DNA of 64,000 nucleotides from Tenrec ecaudatus (GCF_050624435.1 NC_134541.1:6269983-6333982), one strand, 5' to 3'; shown: positions 11,110 through 22,815, counted from the first letter of the stretch. Notes: generated by a model not told the origin, from the sequence alone. Translations and numbers: made by a program.

Positions 11110-11285
11110 CCTTCCTCCTGGGCCAGCTAAGGCTGGTGGTTACAAGTTGGGCTGTTCAGCATGAGGTTAGCAGTTCGAAACCACCAGCCGCTCCTCGGAA
11201 GGACGATGAGACTGTCTGCTCTGGGACAGGTTGGAGTCTCAGAAACCCACAGGGGCGTTCTACTCTGTCCTGTCCGCTAAGGGAG
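11110..11285 (+). mobile_element. AfroSINE, plus strand
   Basis: Internal box GGTTAGCAGTTCGAAACCACC, body CAGAAACCCACAGGGGCG and TTCTACTCTGTCCTGTC follow in the expected order. The head is diverged and the tail missing. Confidence 0.8.
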
Positions 11286-12349
11286 GATCTATCGCAGGGT
11301 GTGTTCTGGTGCCTTGAAGGCCGCAATGGCGGGGGCGGGGAGGGGGGGGATGTCTCCTCCGGGCAGGCCCTCCATCCTTTCTGGTCCACCTGGATGACCC
11401 TGGCTGCTCTCCCAGCTCCAAGGCCTCAATGATAGACTGCCGTTTTGCCAGCGAAGGGGCCGTTTGTCAACCACCCACACTGGTAACCTGCTCCCCTTCT
11501 GAACCTTAGTCCCTGGGTCCCCAAAAAGACATTAACTGGCTTCCCGGCCCCCACAGGTTTGTCTTGGGGTAAAGTTAGGGGGGCGGACTTAGACCTAACC
11601 GGGCCAGGTGTCCCCGCTGTTACAAAGCGGACACGGGCTCACCAGCCCGCCCGCTGCCTGAGCCTCCCCGCACCCCAGCTCCGCGCTCCTTAGAGCAGCC
11701 TTTGCTGCCCTCTGGTGACCACGTGGAGTTCCAGCAGCACCCGGGGGTTCCGCAGCATTTCCCTGGCTCTCCACCACGTGGGGGTTTTCAGGTCCCTACT
11801 TTAGGGCAGAACTGGGCCTGCACACCTACAAGTTACTGCACCTACAAGCGCTGCAAAGATCGTGATTTCAGCAATCATGTGGGATCAGATAAATACCAAC
11901 GCCTGAAAAGGTTAGATAGGATGCTTGTTAGCGACCCTATGCACTGCCTTGAGAAACTCGCAAGCTTGGTGGGGTGGGGTATGGTTAGTGAATTTTGGGG
12001 ACTAGAAGAGGAACAATTCAGAAAAGGAGGGATGGTTACTCAACTCAGTATCACAAAAATTGGGTTTATTTTCCACAACCAGAAGAACAACACCTGGCAG
12101 GTCGTAGTCGGTCATTTCCTAAGACAAGGTGGCCCAGGCTATGTGTTGGGGCCAGGAATGCCTGCTTGCTGCTCATTGGGTCCCCGGTCACAGCAAGTGG
12201 TCAGAATAGCCTGCTGCTTCCCCCAAGACCCTCCCCACCCCAAGGCAAGCCTCAACCCTGATCCAAGGCGTTGTGACCTTGGATGACTAGCACAACATCC
12301 CGAGTCTTGGTTTCTCAACGGCAACACAAGCTCGAGTGACATCAAGTTT
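11286..12349. other. Mostly single-copy, GC-rich then mixed
   Basis: Begins with a G-rich run (about 11329-11350) able to form a G-quadruplex. A MIR-like segment (GTTGTGACCTTGGATGACTAGC) lies at about 12265-12335. No gene is supported; the longest frames lack homology I recognise. Confidence 0.4.
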
Positions 12350-12740
12350 GTGAAAACCCATCACTATACATACGTCACAAAACCCAAACAAAACTTTTTC
12401 TTGTGATTTGTGTAAAAGTTTATAGACCAAGTTGATATTCCATTCAAAAATTCATGCAAATTTCCCCCATCCTTAGCCAGTGATTAACCCTCTGTTGCCC
12501 CCCTCCCCTTATAATCAAGAATGCTTCGTGTAGCGTGAAAACCTTTTCTCGACTTTTTATTATTGTGATCTCCTATAACATTTGTCCTTCCGTGACTGAC
12601 TCCTTTCACTCAGCAGAATGTCCCCCAGGCTCCTCCAGGCTGGGAGGGGTTCTGCCGGTTCGGTTCCTTGCTGTCCTTCCACATTGCGCTGTAACCGCCC
12701 CCTGGAGTTCGCTTACCTGCTCTCCGCAGTTATTTCCACA
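12350..12740 (-). mobile_element. Old mammalian L1 3' region, minus strand
   Basis: TTTGTCCTTCCGTGACTGAC and CTTTCACTCAGCAGAATGTCC are the antisense form of the ancient L1 3' end segment that encodes GACATTATGCTAAGTGAAAT. Strongly diverged. Confidence 0.6.
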
Positions 12741-12844
12741 GTCTCACCGGTGTGCATGCACAGTGCGCTGTAGTCTTTTCGTTCCATTTCCCACGCACTG
12801 CGTGAAGCCTCTCTCGTCTTACCCGCGTCAGACCCTGTGCTGAA

Positions 12845-12985
12845 TACTTCTCTGACATTGTCGAGTTAGCCCTTGATTGGTCTCTGGGACTTGAGCAGGG
12901 AGACACTGCTGTGGTTTCCATTTTACAGATGAGGAAACTGAGTCTTGTAGAGGCACACGCAGCCAGTAAGGGGAGACAAAAAACA
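12845..12985 (-). repeat. MIR SINE, minus strand
   Basis: Centres on the diagnostic MIR core CATTTTACAGATGAGGAAAC, followed by the CACACGCAGCCAGTAAGG segment. Nearly identical to the core consensus. Confidence 0.85.
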
Positions 12986-13034
12986 AACAAACAAATAAAC
13001 CCCAAACCCAAACCAAAGCCCCTGGAATTGATTT

Positions 13035-13200
13035 CTGCTCAGATCCTCCCTGTAGGGCAGAACAGAATGGTTTCTGTGGCAGTCGCCTTTATGAAATCAG
13101 ACGGGCTCATCTTTCTCTCTCTGAGCAGCTGGGTGGCTGGAACCACTGACCTTGGGGTTATCAGCTGAGTGCTTAACTATGCGCCACCAGGGTTCTTTAG
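13035..13200 (-). mobile_element. AfroSINE, minus strand
   Basis: Tail and body are diverged. The internal box (GGAACCACTGACCTTGGGGTT) and the reversed head GCGCCACCAGGGTTC are clear. Confidence 0.75.
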
Positions 13201-13820
13201 TAAGGGGAGCAGCAGGATGCAGACTTGGGTCTCTCCAAGCCCAGAGCCGGTCTCTGTGCCGTAGGCCGCTTGGTCTCAGCTCCCAGCAGAAGCCCAGAGG
13301 GGCCATTCCATATGCTCTCAATTATTATTACTTTTAAAAAGGGAAACATGCCACGTGATGAAAGCGCTTGCTTGGTGGTAATTTCTTGCCTAATACAGGG
13401 GCTCTTTGAGGTGAGATTCTTCGGGGTGAGATGTTGGAGCACTGTGATGCTTGACGCCCGTGGTGTTCTGTGTTTCATTGTGCCCACCCGCCTCCTCTAT
13501 GCAGGACCCACTGCAAAAATCCCAGAGACACCCCTGGGCTCCTGAAGTCCCCAGGAAAACCATCCCAACAGCTCCTGGCCACCCAGGAGCGCCATGTTGC
13601 ACAACATCCCTTTGGGATAAGAGCCTAAACGCAATCCTAGTGTGAATCACATGGCTTTGGGGAGCTCAGGGAGTGTCTTGATTCTAATTAGTAGACCACA
13701 GCTTCCTTTGACTGCTTCCCTTGTGGGCTGAGTGGAACAGTGTAAACTCATTAGAACATTCTCCAAGGGAACCTAGATTGCAGATCTACATCCGGGTCTC
13801 TTTGTGCCAGCTGCTTTAGA
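13201..13820. other. Single-copy sequence, nothing recognised
   Basis: No gene or repeat stands out. Open frames overlap in several directions without coding features. Confidence 0.35.
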
Positions 13821-13821
13821 C

Positions 13822-14125
13822 CAAAGGAGGCCCGGTGGTGCAGTGGTTAGGCAGCCAGGATGCCCACCAGCAGCTCCAAGGGAGAAAGATATGGCAATCT
13901 GCTTCCGTAAAGGTTAACGTCTTGTAAACCTTATGGAAGAAGTGTTGGTGGCATGGAAGGTTAAACATTGGGCTGCTAACCACAAGGTTGGTGGTTCAAA
14001 CCCACCAGCCTATATGTGGGAGAAAGAGGAGACTGCGCCCTTTGAGATCGACAGTTTCAGAAAGTGTAAGGAGAACTTCCACCCTGTCCTACAGGTTGAG
14101 ATCGACTGGACAGCAATGAATTTGG
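13822..14125 (+). mobile_element. Two tandem AfroSINEs, plus strand
   Basis: The first copy (13822-13935) starts GGCCCGGTGGTGCAGTGGTTAG and has TCTGCTTCCGTAAAGGTTAA. The second (13936-14125) starts with GTGTTGGTGGCATGG, has the box GGTTGGTGGTTCAAACCCACC and ends CGACTGGACAGCAATGAATTTGG. Head-to-tail arrangement. Confidence 0.85.
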
Positions 14126-14499
14126 TTTTTCTTTATCTGTCACTTAATATAATTCTTGAAGAACCCTCTCATCCACTTCTACAAGGCGGAATTTGCTGGG
14201 TTAGAGGCTAGTCATGTGCCATAAGGACCATGTGAGCATCAGCTCATCTATTGCATTAGTCTGCTGTGATCCCGGTAAGGAGAGTGAGCCAGTGGACACA
14301 TGCCGGGGCCCATGCTTCTATTATAGCCAGCCTCTGGACCCCAGCATGGAGATCCTGGGGTGTGCAACTGGCGAACATCCTGGGTGTTGCTACTGACCAA
14401 TAGGCTAAATGTTGTAGTGTTTCCAGAGGCCCTTCGGAAGACCTGGTGATTTACTTCTGAAACATCAGCCCATGATAAACTCAGACAGTCTCCACACTC
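14126..14499. other. Single-copy sequence, nothing recognised
   Basis: Joins the SINE pair to the old L1. It may contain the first, unrecognisable part of the L1 endonuclease region. Confidence 0.35.
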
Positions 14500-15501
14500 G
14501 AACATGTATGAGTGCCACAAAACATGCATCAACAGATAAAAAAAGAGCAAGATACTACAAAGCACCTTCTCAGATCACAGCGCAGTAAAATTAGAAGTCA
14601 ACAATAGGGAGAGTCAGGGGGAGAAAAATCAAATGCATGCAAACGGAATTACACCCTATTTAAAGACTAGTTGGTAATAGAAGGGGGGGAAAAGAAAGAA
14701 AACAATTTCTTGAATTAAATGAAAGAAAACACCATATCCTTTGGGACATCGCAAAAGCTGGGCAATTTATAGCAATGAACGCACACATCAAAAAAGAAGA
14801 ACTCAAATTAACACCTTAACCAGATATCTCCAACAGTTTGAAAAAGAACAGCAAAACATGCTTATAGTCACCAGAAGAATAGAAATAATAAAGATCAGAG
14901 CAGAAATAAAGGAAACAGAAAATAGAAAACAATATAGAATCAACAAGACGAGAAATTGGTTCTTTAAAAGGATTAAGAAAACTGACAAACCACTGGCAAA
15001 TCTTAACAAAGGATTTGTTAAGTAGAGGATTCAAATAACGTGACTACGTAATGAGAGGGAACAACAGAGTGGATGCAAAGTGGATAATGAAGGGATCCTG
15101 TGAAGAACTGTACGCCAACAAATGGAGCAATGCACACAGTTCTTTCTAGAAGCACACTGGCTACCTAAACTCACAGACTGAAGCAGAGCATCTGAACAGC
15201 CCATCACTAAACCAGAAAGCGATTAGCTCATTAAACGTCTCCGAGCAAAAAAAGTTCTGGTTTGGACAGTTTCACTGGTGAATTCTTCTGAACATTCAGA
15301 GAACTGACATCAATTCTACTGAAACCATCTCAGATTACAGAATAGGAGGGAATGCTCCTGAATTTGTTTTATGAAGCAAGCGTAACCTGAGACCAAAACC
15401 AGGTAAAGACATGATAAAGAAAAAATTTTAGGCCAATAACCCTCATGTACTTAGATAAAAAAATTCCCAATGAAATCTTAGCCAATAGAATCCAACAACA
15501 T
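14500..15501 (+). pseudogene. L1 ORF2 remnant: endonuclease end to RT start
   Basis: Around 14565-14620 the reading SDHSAVKLEVNN is the C-terminal signature of the L1 apurinic endonuclease. The open frame 14741-15025 reads through the linker (ITRIEIIKIRAEIKE-like and NWFFKRIKKTDKPLANL). Further on, frame-shifted sequence corresponds to the NKSPGPDGF-like start of reverse transcriptase and the [10 protein letters not shown] motif, at which a younger L1 inserted. Frameshifts and stops show it is dead. Confidence 0.85.
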
Positions 15502-15994
15502 ATAAATGTGTGTCCATAGATCTATTTCCCTATCATTATATATAAATATATTTACATAAGTGCATGCCAATATTTAGACATCTATATATTTCCTTTGTTT
15601 CCTAGTTCTTTCCTGTATTTCCTTTTACTTTCTTCTTGTCCCCAAATCATGGTCAACCTTCATTTGGGAAGGGGGTGGTTAAAGGGGGGAACCAATCACA
15701 ATTATCAGCATAATACCCCCTCCCAGGGGGATGGACAACAAAAAAGTGGGTGAAAGGAGACGGCAGTTGGTGTAAGACATGAAAGAAAATTATAAATTAT
15801 CAAGGGTTCATTAGGCACGGGGGGGGGGGATGGATGGGGAAAATGAGCTGAAACCAAGGGTTCAAGTAGAAAGAAAATGTTTGAGAATGATGATGGCAAC
15901 ATATGTACAAATGTGCTCGACACAATGGATGTATATATGGATTGTGATAAGAACTGTAAGAGTCCCCAATAAAATGAAAATAAAGAAATAAAAA
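15502..15994 (+). mobile_element. Young 5'-inverted L1 insertion inside old L1
   Basis: The insertion is bounded by a 15-bp target duplication: AGAATCCAACAACAT at 15487-15501 and AGAATCCAATAACAT at 15995-16009 (one mismatch). The 3' part, about 15670-15994, is a plus-strand L1 3' end finishing AATAAAATGAAAATAAAG. The first part, about 15502-15665, matches on the same strand text that minus-strand copies carry (compare 29450-29590), so it is inverted relative to the 3' part. This is the twin-priming structure of L1 integration. Confidence 0.85.
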
Positions 15995-16009
15995 AGAATC
16001 CAATAACAT

Positions 16010-17295
16010 TTTTTAAAAAGCAAACAACATGACCAAGTGGGATTCATATCAGGTAGAATAATGGTTCAAGATTTTAAAAATCAGCAGAACATCTCATAAA
16101 TAAAACACAGGAAAAGAACCACATAGTCCTATCAATTGAAGCAGAAAAAGCATTTGACGGACAGCCAACACCCTTTCCTCATGAAAATGCCCAACAAACT
16201 AAGGGGTATATACAAAACCCACAGTCAACGTTAGTCTCAGCACAGCAAGACTGAAAGCACTCCCCTTGCAAACAGGAACCAGGCAAAGATGCCCTTTATC
16301 ATAAAGGGTTCTTTATCTCCTACTTAATATTGTTTTAGCCAGAGGTTTAAGGCACGAAAGGGACATATAAGACATCCAAGCTGACAAAGAAGTAGAATTA
16401 TTTTCATTTGCAGACGATATGATCCTATCCATAAACCCCCCAAAGACTAAGCAAGAAAATGACGGAAACTAATTGTAAGATTCAGCAAAGTGGCAGGGTA
16501 CAAGGTCAGCATACAAAACCCAGTCAGATTTCTTTACACTAACAGGGAAAACTCAGAAGATGGAATCGGGAAAACAGTATCACTTACAGTAGCCACCCAA
16601 GAGATGACATATAACCCAGGGAGGGGGGGAGACCTATAGAAAGCTATAAAACATGTTTCAATAAAAAGAACTGTAAATTAAAAAAAGAAAGCTATAAATC
16701 ACTACTATACGAAACCGAAAGAGACCTCCATAAATGGAAAAATACCATGCTCATGGATAGGAATACGTAACATTGTGAAAATGTCAATACAATCCAAAGT
16801 GATCTGTAAGTATACTGAAACTCTGATCTAGGTTCCAATATCATTATTTAAGGAGACAGAAAAACTAATCACCAATTTTAGATAGAAAGGAGAGAGACCT
16901 CATATAAGCAATGCACTCCTACAGGAGAACAAAATGGGAGGCCTCACACTTCCCAGTTTCAAAGCCTACTACCCAGCCGTGGGAGTCTAAACAACCTGGC
17001 ACTGGTACTACAACAGACACAGCAGAGAAGCAGAACTGAGAACCCAGAAGTGAATCCACCCCTTTATGGAGAACTGATCTTTGACAAAGGGCTGGAAACC
17101 ACTGAATGGGGGAAGAGATAGTCTCTTTAATAAATGGTGCTGGTAGGATAGGATATCCATTTACAGGAAAATAAAACAGGAGCCATATCTCACACTATAT
17201 ACAAACTTGAACTCAAGGTGGATCAAGACCTAAATGTTTAGTTTAGAACTATAAAGATCCACGATTTAAAAGCGGGGGGGGGGCATTAGGGGTCC
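16010..17295 (+). pseudogene. L1 ORF2 remnant: reverse transcriptase
   Basis: Continuation of the old L1 after the nested insertion. Seen in order: DQVGFIPG-like sequence near 16030, IEAEKAFD near 16135, RQRCPL near 16285, the catalytic FADDM box at 16407-16421, KWKNTMLMDR near 16735 and GGLTLPSFKAYY near 16938. All lie in shifting frames with stops. A G-run near 17273 marks the AfroSINE junction. Confidence 0.85.
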
Positions 17296-17302
17296 AAATA
17301 CA

Positions 17303-17502
17303 TGCATATGGAGTCCTGGTTGGGTAGTGGTTCTGTGTTGGACTGTGATCCACAAGGTCTGCAGTTAGAAACTACCGGCTGGCTGCTCAGCCGCTCCTTT
17401 ATTCTCCCAGAAAGTTACAGCCTGGGAAACCCACAAGGGCAGTTCTGCTTGGTCCTATAGGGTCACTATGAGTTGGTGGCATTGACTCAATAGCAGTGAG
17501 AA
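17303..17502 (+). mobile_element. AfroSINE inserted in old L1
   Basis: Full-length: head GGAGTCCTGGTTGGGTAGTGG, body CTGGGAAACCCACAAGGGCA, GGTCCTATAGGGTCACTATG and tail GACTCAATAGCAGTGAG. It splits the old L1 ORF2 between the reverse transcriptase and the C-terminal domain. Confidence 0.85.
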
Positions 17503-18440
17503 GGAAGAATTCCTGGCTTAAATATGCTATCAAACAAAACCGAAAACAAACAGCAGAAGACAAGCTAGATGACTGGGAAGTCTTAAATATGGAAGATTTT
17601 ATGCATCAAAGGATTTCACCCAAAGAGAACCCACAGACTAAGAAAATGTTTGCAATGACAAGAGACTCATTGTGGATAAGGGACGGATCTCTAAAATTTA
17701 TAGAAAACTTCAACACCTTAACAAAAAACCCCAAATCATCTAATTAAACAATGATACATGATGTGAACAGATACTCACCAAAGAAGACATGCATGTGGCA
17801 AGCAGACAGGAAGAACTGCCTGTGATTGTTAGCCACTCAGGAGAAGCAGATCCCAACATCAATGAGCTATCATCTCGCCCAGATTTGTAGCAAACTTAAT
17901 AACAAGCAAACAGATACCAACAAATGCTGGAGAAGGTGTGGAAAGACTGGAACACTCCTTTGGTCCTAATGGGACAGCAAAATGGTATAAGCACTGGGGA
18001 AACCAGTCTGGAACTTCCTTCAAAGGTTGGAAATAGAAATACTGTCATATCCAGCATTTCCAATACTTAGTATATATCCTAGAGAAATAAGAGCCACGAC
18101 ATGAACAGATATGTGTACACTCATGTTCGTTGCAGTAGGATTCACAGTAGCTGAAAGATAGAGCAACCTAAACCCCTATCCATAGAAGAGTGGATAAACA
18201 AATGTCTGGCACAGACACATAATGAAATACTGTACAACCTGAACGACTCACTGTGAATCTGGGAAACACCTCACAGCATGGATTCATCTGGACGACATTA
18301 CACTAAGTAAAACAAGGGAAAGGGCAGATATGAACCCACTGCTCTAAGATGTCAAAGAAAGGTTTGCACATGAATCAAAGCATTCTTTTCCCTTTCCAGC
18401 CCTGGGTGGAAAAGACGGTTAAAAATAACAACAGCAAACC
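17503..18440 (+). pseudogene. L1 ORF2 C-terminus and 3' end remnant
   Basis: The frame 17496-17747 contains DKLDDWEVLNMEDFMHQR, equivalent to the region after the L1 RT domain. From 17890 the text follows the C-terminal and old L1 3' sequence (ACCAACAAATGCTGGAGAAG, TCACAGTAGCTGAAAGATAG, GTGGATAAACAAATG, ACTAAGTAAAACAAGGG). It ends in an A- and ACC-rich tail near 18420-18475. Confidence 0.85.
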
Positions 18441-18704
18441 AAACCAACCAGCCAGCCAGCCAACTAACCAAACACGAAGACAAGAAAACCCTCTGGAACA
18501 TCGATGAGGCCATGCCGAGTCTCCAAGCCAGTATTAGCTCTCGTTTTCCTCAACAGCCTCCTCCCTTCGCGCAGGGAACCATCCACTTCGGGGGAGTGGA
18601 CCCCATCTACCTTTGGGTGTACATCAGTGCAGTCCGCGTACAGGTTCACCGCCCTCTCCTGGGGCCTGGTGCTACCTAGTTCCCCTAGCTGCCTGTGCTC
18701 CGCG
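18441..18704. other. Single-copy GC-rich lead-in to minisatellite
   Basis: Starts with an (ACCA/GCCA) simple tract. It is followed by unique GC-rich sequence with no recognised gene. Confidence 0.4.
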
Positions 18705-18914
18705 GTGGACCTGCGGATGGCAGTGCCTCCAGGGGTCTACCTGCAGGAGACAGAGGCCCTAAGAGTGTACCTGTAGAAGACAGCACCCCAGAAAGTGTAC
18801 CTACGGATGACAGTCCCCCCAAGGGTGTGCCTATGAAAGGCAGCGCCCCCAGGGCTAGACCTGAGGAAGGCAGGGCCCCAGGAGCGAACCTCCGGAAGGC
18901 AGCAGCATCCATGG
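18705..18914 (+). repeat. Seven-unit 30-bp minisatellite
   Basis: Seven consecutive units of exactly 30 bp begin at 18705, 18735, 18765, 18795, 18825, 18855 and 18885. They share the pattern GTGTACCTG.GGAAGGCAG.GCCCC. The period is a multiple of three, so one plus-strand frame (18695-19135) stays open and encodes decapeptide repeats such as SVPVEDSTPE and SVPTDDSPPK. The units differ considerably, so the array is old. No start codon, promoter or known protein supports translation. Confidence 0.9.
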
Positions 18915-19784
18915 CAATTCCTTCTGACTCGAAGGGTCTCAGCACCAGCTATGGACAAGCTGCGGCGGTGAGCACACAGCTCCTATACCTCCAAGCCCCG
19001 CCACCCCTACCGAGTAGCATCCAGGGCCCATGCCAAGTGGGACAGGCCCAGCATTCGCTCTGGTGCCCACCCAAGGCTCTGGGACGCCACCGCAGTCCTC
19101 CTGGCTCACAGGAAGCCCAGCCCACAGCTCATTAAGGGCTTTGTGTTCTTATTGTATTGAAATTTAACAAATAAGTCAAAGAAAGACTCAAAAAAAGAGC
19201 GTGCCCCACCCCGAGGCCACACAGCTGTCCCTCTGTTCCTTCCCATCTGCGCTGGGATCCCAGGGTCGGGTGGGGACTGAATCCAGGTTCCAACAAGGAT
19301 GGGGGTGTTGCAGGGCCCTTGTGGGGCTCGGGGCCCGGAAGTCAGCACGGAGGGTCTGCATCCACCCTCCCCAGCCTGCCTGCCTCCTAGGTTGGGGAAG
19401 AGCCTGGCAGGAGACCCCAGTCAGTGGACCCTGCTCCACATTTTGTCAGCGCAAGGAGACCTTTCTAAGTGGCCGGGGTGTGCCCTGAATTGGGGTGCTC
19501 TGCCAGCCGGCTCAGAGTCCTGCCTGTGTGCCCAGCCCTGCCAACTGAAGCACACTTACCAACCGTGGGGGAGTGTGTCTCTCCCCTCCCCACCCTTCCC
19601 TTCCCCACCCCTCTGGCCAAGGCAGAAACTTGAGTGTGTGGAAGTGTCAACCAACCACCTGCTGGTCTCCAAATGCGGAGGTATCTTTTTAGGCCGGCTT
19701 TCTAGAAAGTTCCACTAGCCTGTTTTTCCCCTACAGGGATTGTGCTTTGGGATGAAGAAGCTATTGCCAGGGATGCCCTCAGGC
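18915..19784. other. Single-copy GC-rich sequence after minisatellite
   Basis: The repeat frame stays open to a TAA at 19133-19135. It is followed by an AT-rich stretch and a short A-run near 19192. A GGCGGTGAGC donor-like site lies at about 18963. No gene recognised. Confidence 0.35.
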
Positions 19785-19957
19785 TGATTTGGACTCAATG
19801 ATCCTATGTGGCTGAGTGGGACTGCCCCTTAGGGGTTTGTAGATCACCATCTATGTAAGAGTAGCTGCATCTTTTTCCCGTGGTGGCCTCCCACTCTCAC
19901 ACTTCTGGTTAGCAGCCGAGCACTTAAATGGCTGCAGCACCAGGGTCCCTAATACCC
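19785..19957 (-). mobile_element. AfroSINE, minus strand
   Basis: Tail GGACTCAATGATCCTATGTGG, then CCCCTTAGGGGTTTGTAG, the GGTTAGCAGCCGAGCACTTAA box and the reversed head GCACCAGGGTCCC. Diverged. Confidence 0.75.
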
Positions 19958-20910
19958 TTTCCCTGAAGGCTGGAGTTTGAAAGAAAAAGGGGCCTTCCAT
20001 GAGGGGTGTGTGCTTCAGTGAAAGTTTCCTATCTTTGCACGTTGTTCAACTATATTAGTTATATTTTCCACAACGTGTTGGCATTCCCTGTCTTTGCATT
20101 CTGGTTGGTCCCATTCCTAACACTTTAGTCTCCCTGCCACGTGTCATCTCGTCTTGGCTCGGGAAGAACAGCTGACCTCTTGGTCTCACATGGCTCACGG
20201 TCACGGCTTTTATTTGTGGGCCCATCTGTTGTTTTGCTGAAAGTTGAGATACAGGGGACAGTTTCAGCTCAAGGGTTAGAGTGCCCAGGGCCACAGTCTC
20301 AGGCAGCCCTCGGTGACAAGCGTGAGGAGAGCAGTCTGTGGTCTGAAGTTGCTCTCAAAGCTGCAGTTGGACCTCATCTGAGTGGGGCAGCAGTAGGGCA
20401 CTGGACACTCTGAGTGTGTCCACCTGAGTGACCCCATCAGACTGGCCAGCAGCTGCCACACAGGGGGCACCCTTCTCAGCCTCATCTGACTGTCTCGGGG
20501 CACCCCATGTTGGGCCCTGGGTGGGAACATCTCAAGTGCACACACTGCAGGCCCACCCTGGGGCTTCCTATGGGTGAGCTCGCTGCTTCCTTGAACAGCC
20601 TTCCGGGTGGTGCTGAAGCGGCTCCATTGGCCCCAAGGAGGCAGGAGGGAGGAGCCGGGCTTCCAGTTTCTGCTCAGAGAGGATGGACGCCTGCTCACAG
20701 TGGCCCTTGGGATGACCACATCTGCCTGGAGCTTTGAGATTGCTGGGGTCCTCCTTTCATCAAGCGTGAGAAATGTAGGGTGTGCTTGTCCATCTTGGTT
20801 TTCTAACTCCAGCTCTATATAGTACTTTACCTTGTCTTTTGCACCTTCTGTCCAGCTCCTTTGCCTTAGCTACTTTACATTCAAGAGCAAGTTTGAGAGT
20901 CTCTTCTTTT
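19958..20910. other. Single-copy GC-rich sequence
   Basis: No repeat or gene recognised. The minus frame 20719-20276 is the longest, but it shows no domain or splice structure that I can support. Confidence 0.35.
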
Positions 20911-21395
20911 TCTTCTTTTTAATCGTTTTATTGGGGGCTTGTACAACTCTTATCACAATCCATATATCCACCCATTATGTCAAGCACATTTGTACATTTG
21001 TTATCATCATTTTCAGAACATTTTCTTTCTACTTGAGCCCTTGGTATCAACTTCTATTTTTTCTCTCCCTCCCACCTCCCGCCCTCATGAACCCTTGATA
21101 ATTTATAAATTATTATTATTTTTTCACATATTATACTGACCGATGTCTCCCTTTACCTACTTTTCTGTTTTTCATCCCCCTGGGAGGGGGCTATAGATAG
21201 ATCATGGTGATTGGTTCCCCTTTTCTCTCCCACCTTCCCCTTCCCCTCCTGGTATGGCTACTCTCAATATTGGTCCTGTGGGGTTTATCTGTCCTGGATT
21301 CCCTGTGTTTCCAGCTCTGATCTGTACCAGTGTACATGCTCTGGTCTAGTCAGATTTGTACGGTAGAATTGGGGTGATGATAGTGGGGGGTGGTG
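20911..21395 (-). mobile_element. L1 3' UTR, minus strand
   Basis: Starts TTTTTAATCGTTTTATTGGGGGC and runs through the usual landmarks (TATCACAATCCATA, TACTTGAGCCCTTGGTATCA, CCCTTGATAATTTATAAATT). It ends at the GATGATAGTGGGGGGTGG landmark. Confidence 0.85.
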
Positions 21396-21632
21396 GAGTT
21401 GTTATAATATGGAAATACCTTGAAAACATGATGCTGAGTGAAATCAGTCTGACTCACAAGGAAAGTCATGGTTTGACCCCACTTGGGTGAAATCCCTCAG
21501 AAAGGCAAATGCAGAGATGGGTACCTGGTACCGTGGAGAGGGGAGAAATGAGGAGTTATTGCTTCATGGGAAGGGAGCTTCTCTTAAAAGCGGTGGAACA
21601 GTTTTGGAACTTGATCACGGCAATGGTGGTAC
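21396..21632 (+). mobile_element. Old L1 3' end, plus strand
   Basis: AACATGATGCTGAGTGAAATC and GGGGAGAAATGAGGAGTTATTG are the sense form of the ancient mammalian L1 3' terminus. About 200 bp of it remain. Confidence 0.7.
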
Positions 21633-21635
21633 AAC

Positions 21636-21835
21636 CTCTAGTCAACCACCTGACATTGTGTCAATTCTGACTTACAGTGACCCTGCAGCACAGGTAGAAC
21701 ATCTCCCTAGAGATTCTGAGGCCGTGAGTATTTACAGTGGAAGATCATCTCCTCTTTCTCCCTTGAGTGGCTGCTGATGTTGAACCGTTGGCTACCAACC
21801 CAACAACTCCTTCCCCATACCACAGGGCTCCTGTT
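21636..21835 (-). mobile_element. AfroSINE, minus strand
   Basis: Tail ATTGTGTCAATTCTGACTTA, body with AGATTCTGAGGCCGTGAG, and reversed head CCATACCACAGGGCTCC. Confidence 0.75.
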
Positions 21836-21984
21836 TGCACAACACAGTGAGTGCCGTTAACATCACAGGACTGTACCCTTAAAAGTGGTTGAAATAGAAA
21901 ATTTATAAGTTATCTCTATGGAACCTCAATAAGCAGCACATTGTAGAATTTAAAAGTAAAAAAAAAGTACATTTTCGAATCTTA

Positions 21985-22190
21985 TCATCAACCACTCACT
22001 GTCACTAAGTGGATTCCGACTCATAGTGACCCCACAGGACAGGGTGGAACTGCCCCATGGGTTTCTGAAACTAACTCTCTCTGGGAGCAGAAAGCCTCAT
22101 CTTTCTCTCATGGAGTGGCTAGTGGTTTTGAACTGCTCACCTTGTCGTTAGCAGCCCTACTTATAACCCATGATGTCACTAAAGGCCAAG
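21985..22190 (-). mobile_element. AfroSINE, minus strand
   Basis: Well preserved: CACTGTCACTAAGTGGATTC, GACTCATAGTGACCCCACAG, GGGAGCAGAAAGCCTCATC and GGTTTTGAACTGCTCACC. Confidence 0.85.
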
Positions 22191-22815
22191 AATCTTATAA
22201 TAGCATAGTCTACTGCTTTTCAATTTAAAATATGATAAGATGCACATGGAAACAATTAGTTCAATAGACTAACAGATAACCTGAATGTCCCTCTCTATAA
22301 CCTAGAGACCAGCAGGTCCTTCTGACCACTACCAATTGCTCCTAAATGGGTTTCATTAGAAGGTCCTAGATAAGAGCAGGAGGAAAAAGGTGGCGAAACA
22401 CTCCAACTCAACCAGAAAAAAGACCAGGCACATTTGTTAGCTGGAGTCTGGTCCTTAGTCACCCTTGGGTCTGGACATGAACTCTCCCACGTGGTTGATT
22501 ATAAACAGGTCTAGACGGGGAACAAAAATGGGAAGGCACACACTTCTTAGAATCGTAACGATTTGATATCAAAAGGGAAGCATTTGCATGAGGGCAAAGT
22601 CCAGAGGGCTTCAGAAGGAAGGAGGACTGGGGACCAGGGAGGAAGTGGGAGAAGTGACGGCCAGTCGGGGGTCGGCAGCCAATGGTAGGAAAGAAAACAT
22701 GTGCGAATTGTTGAAGGGAAAACTGCTATGCCCTGAAAATCCTCACTCGACCTGCAATAAAAAGTTAAATAAAAACCGTATGCATATATTGAAAAAATTG
22801 TTTAACTGAAGAATA
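22191..22815. other. Single-copy sequence, nothing recognised
   Basis: No repeat or gene stands out before the open frame that begins at 22816. Confidence 0.35.
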
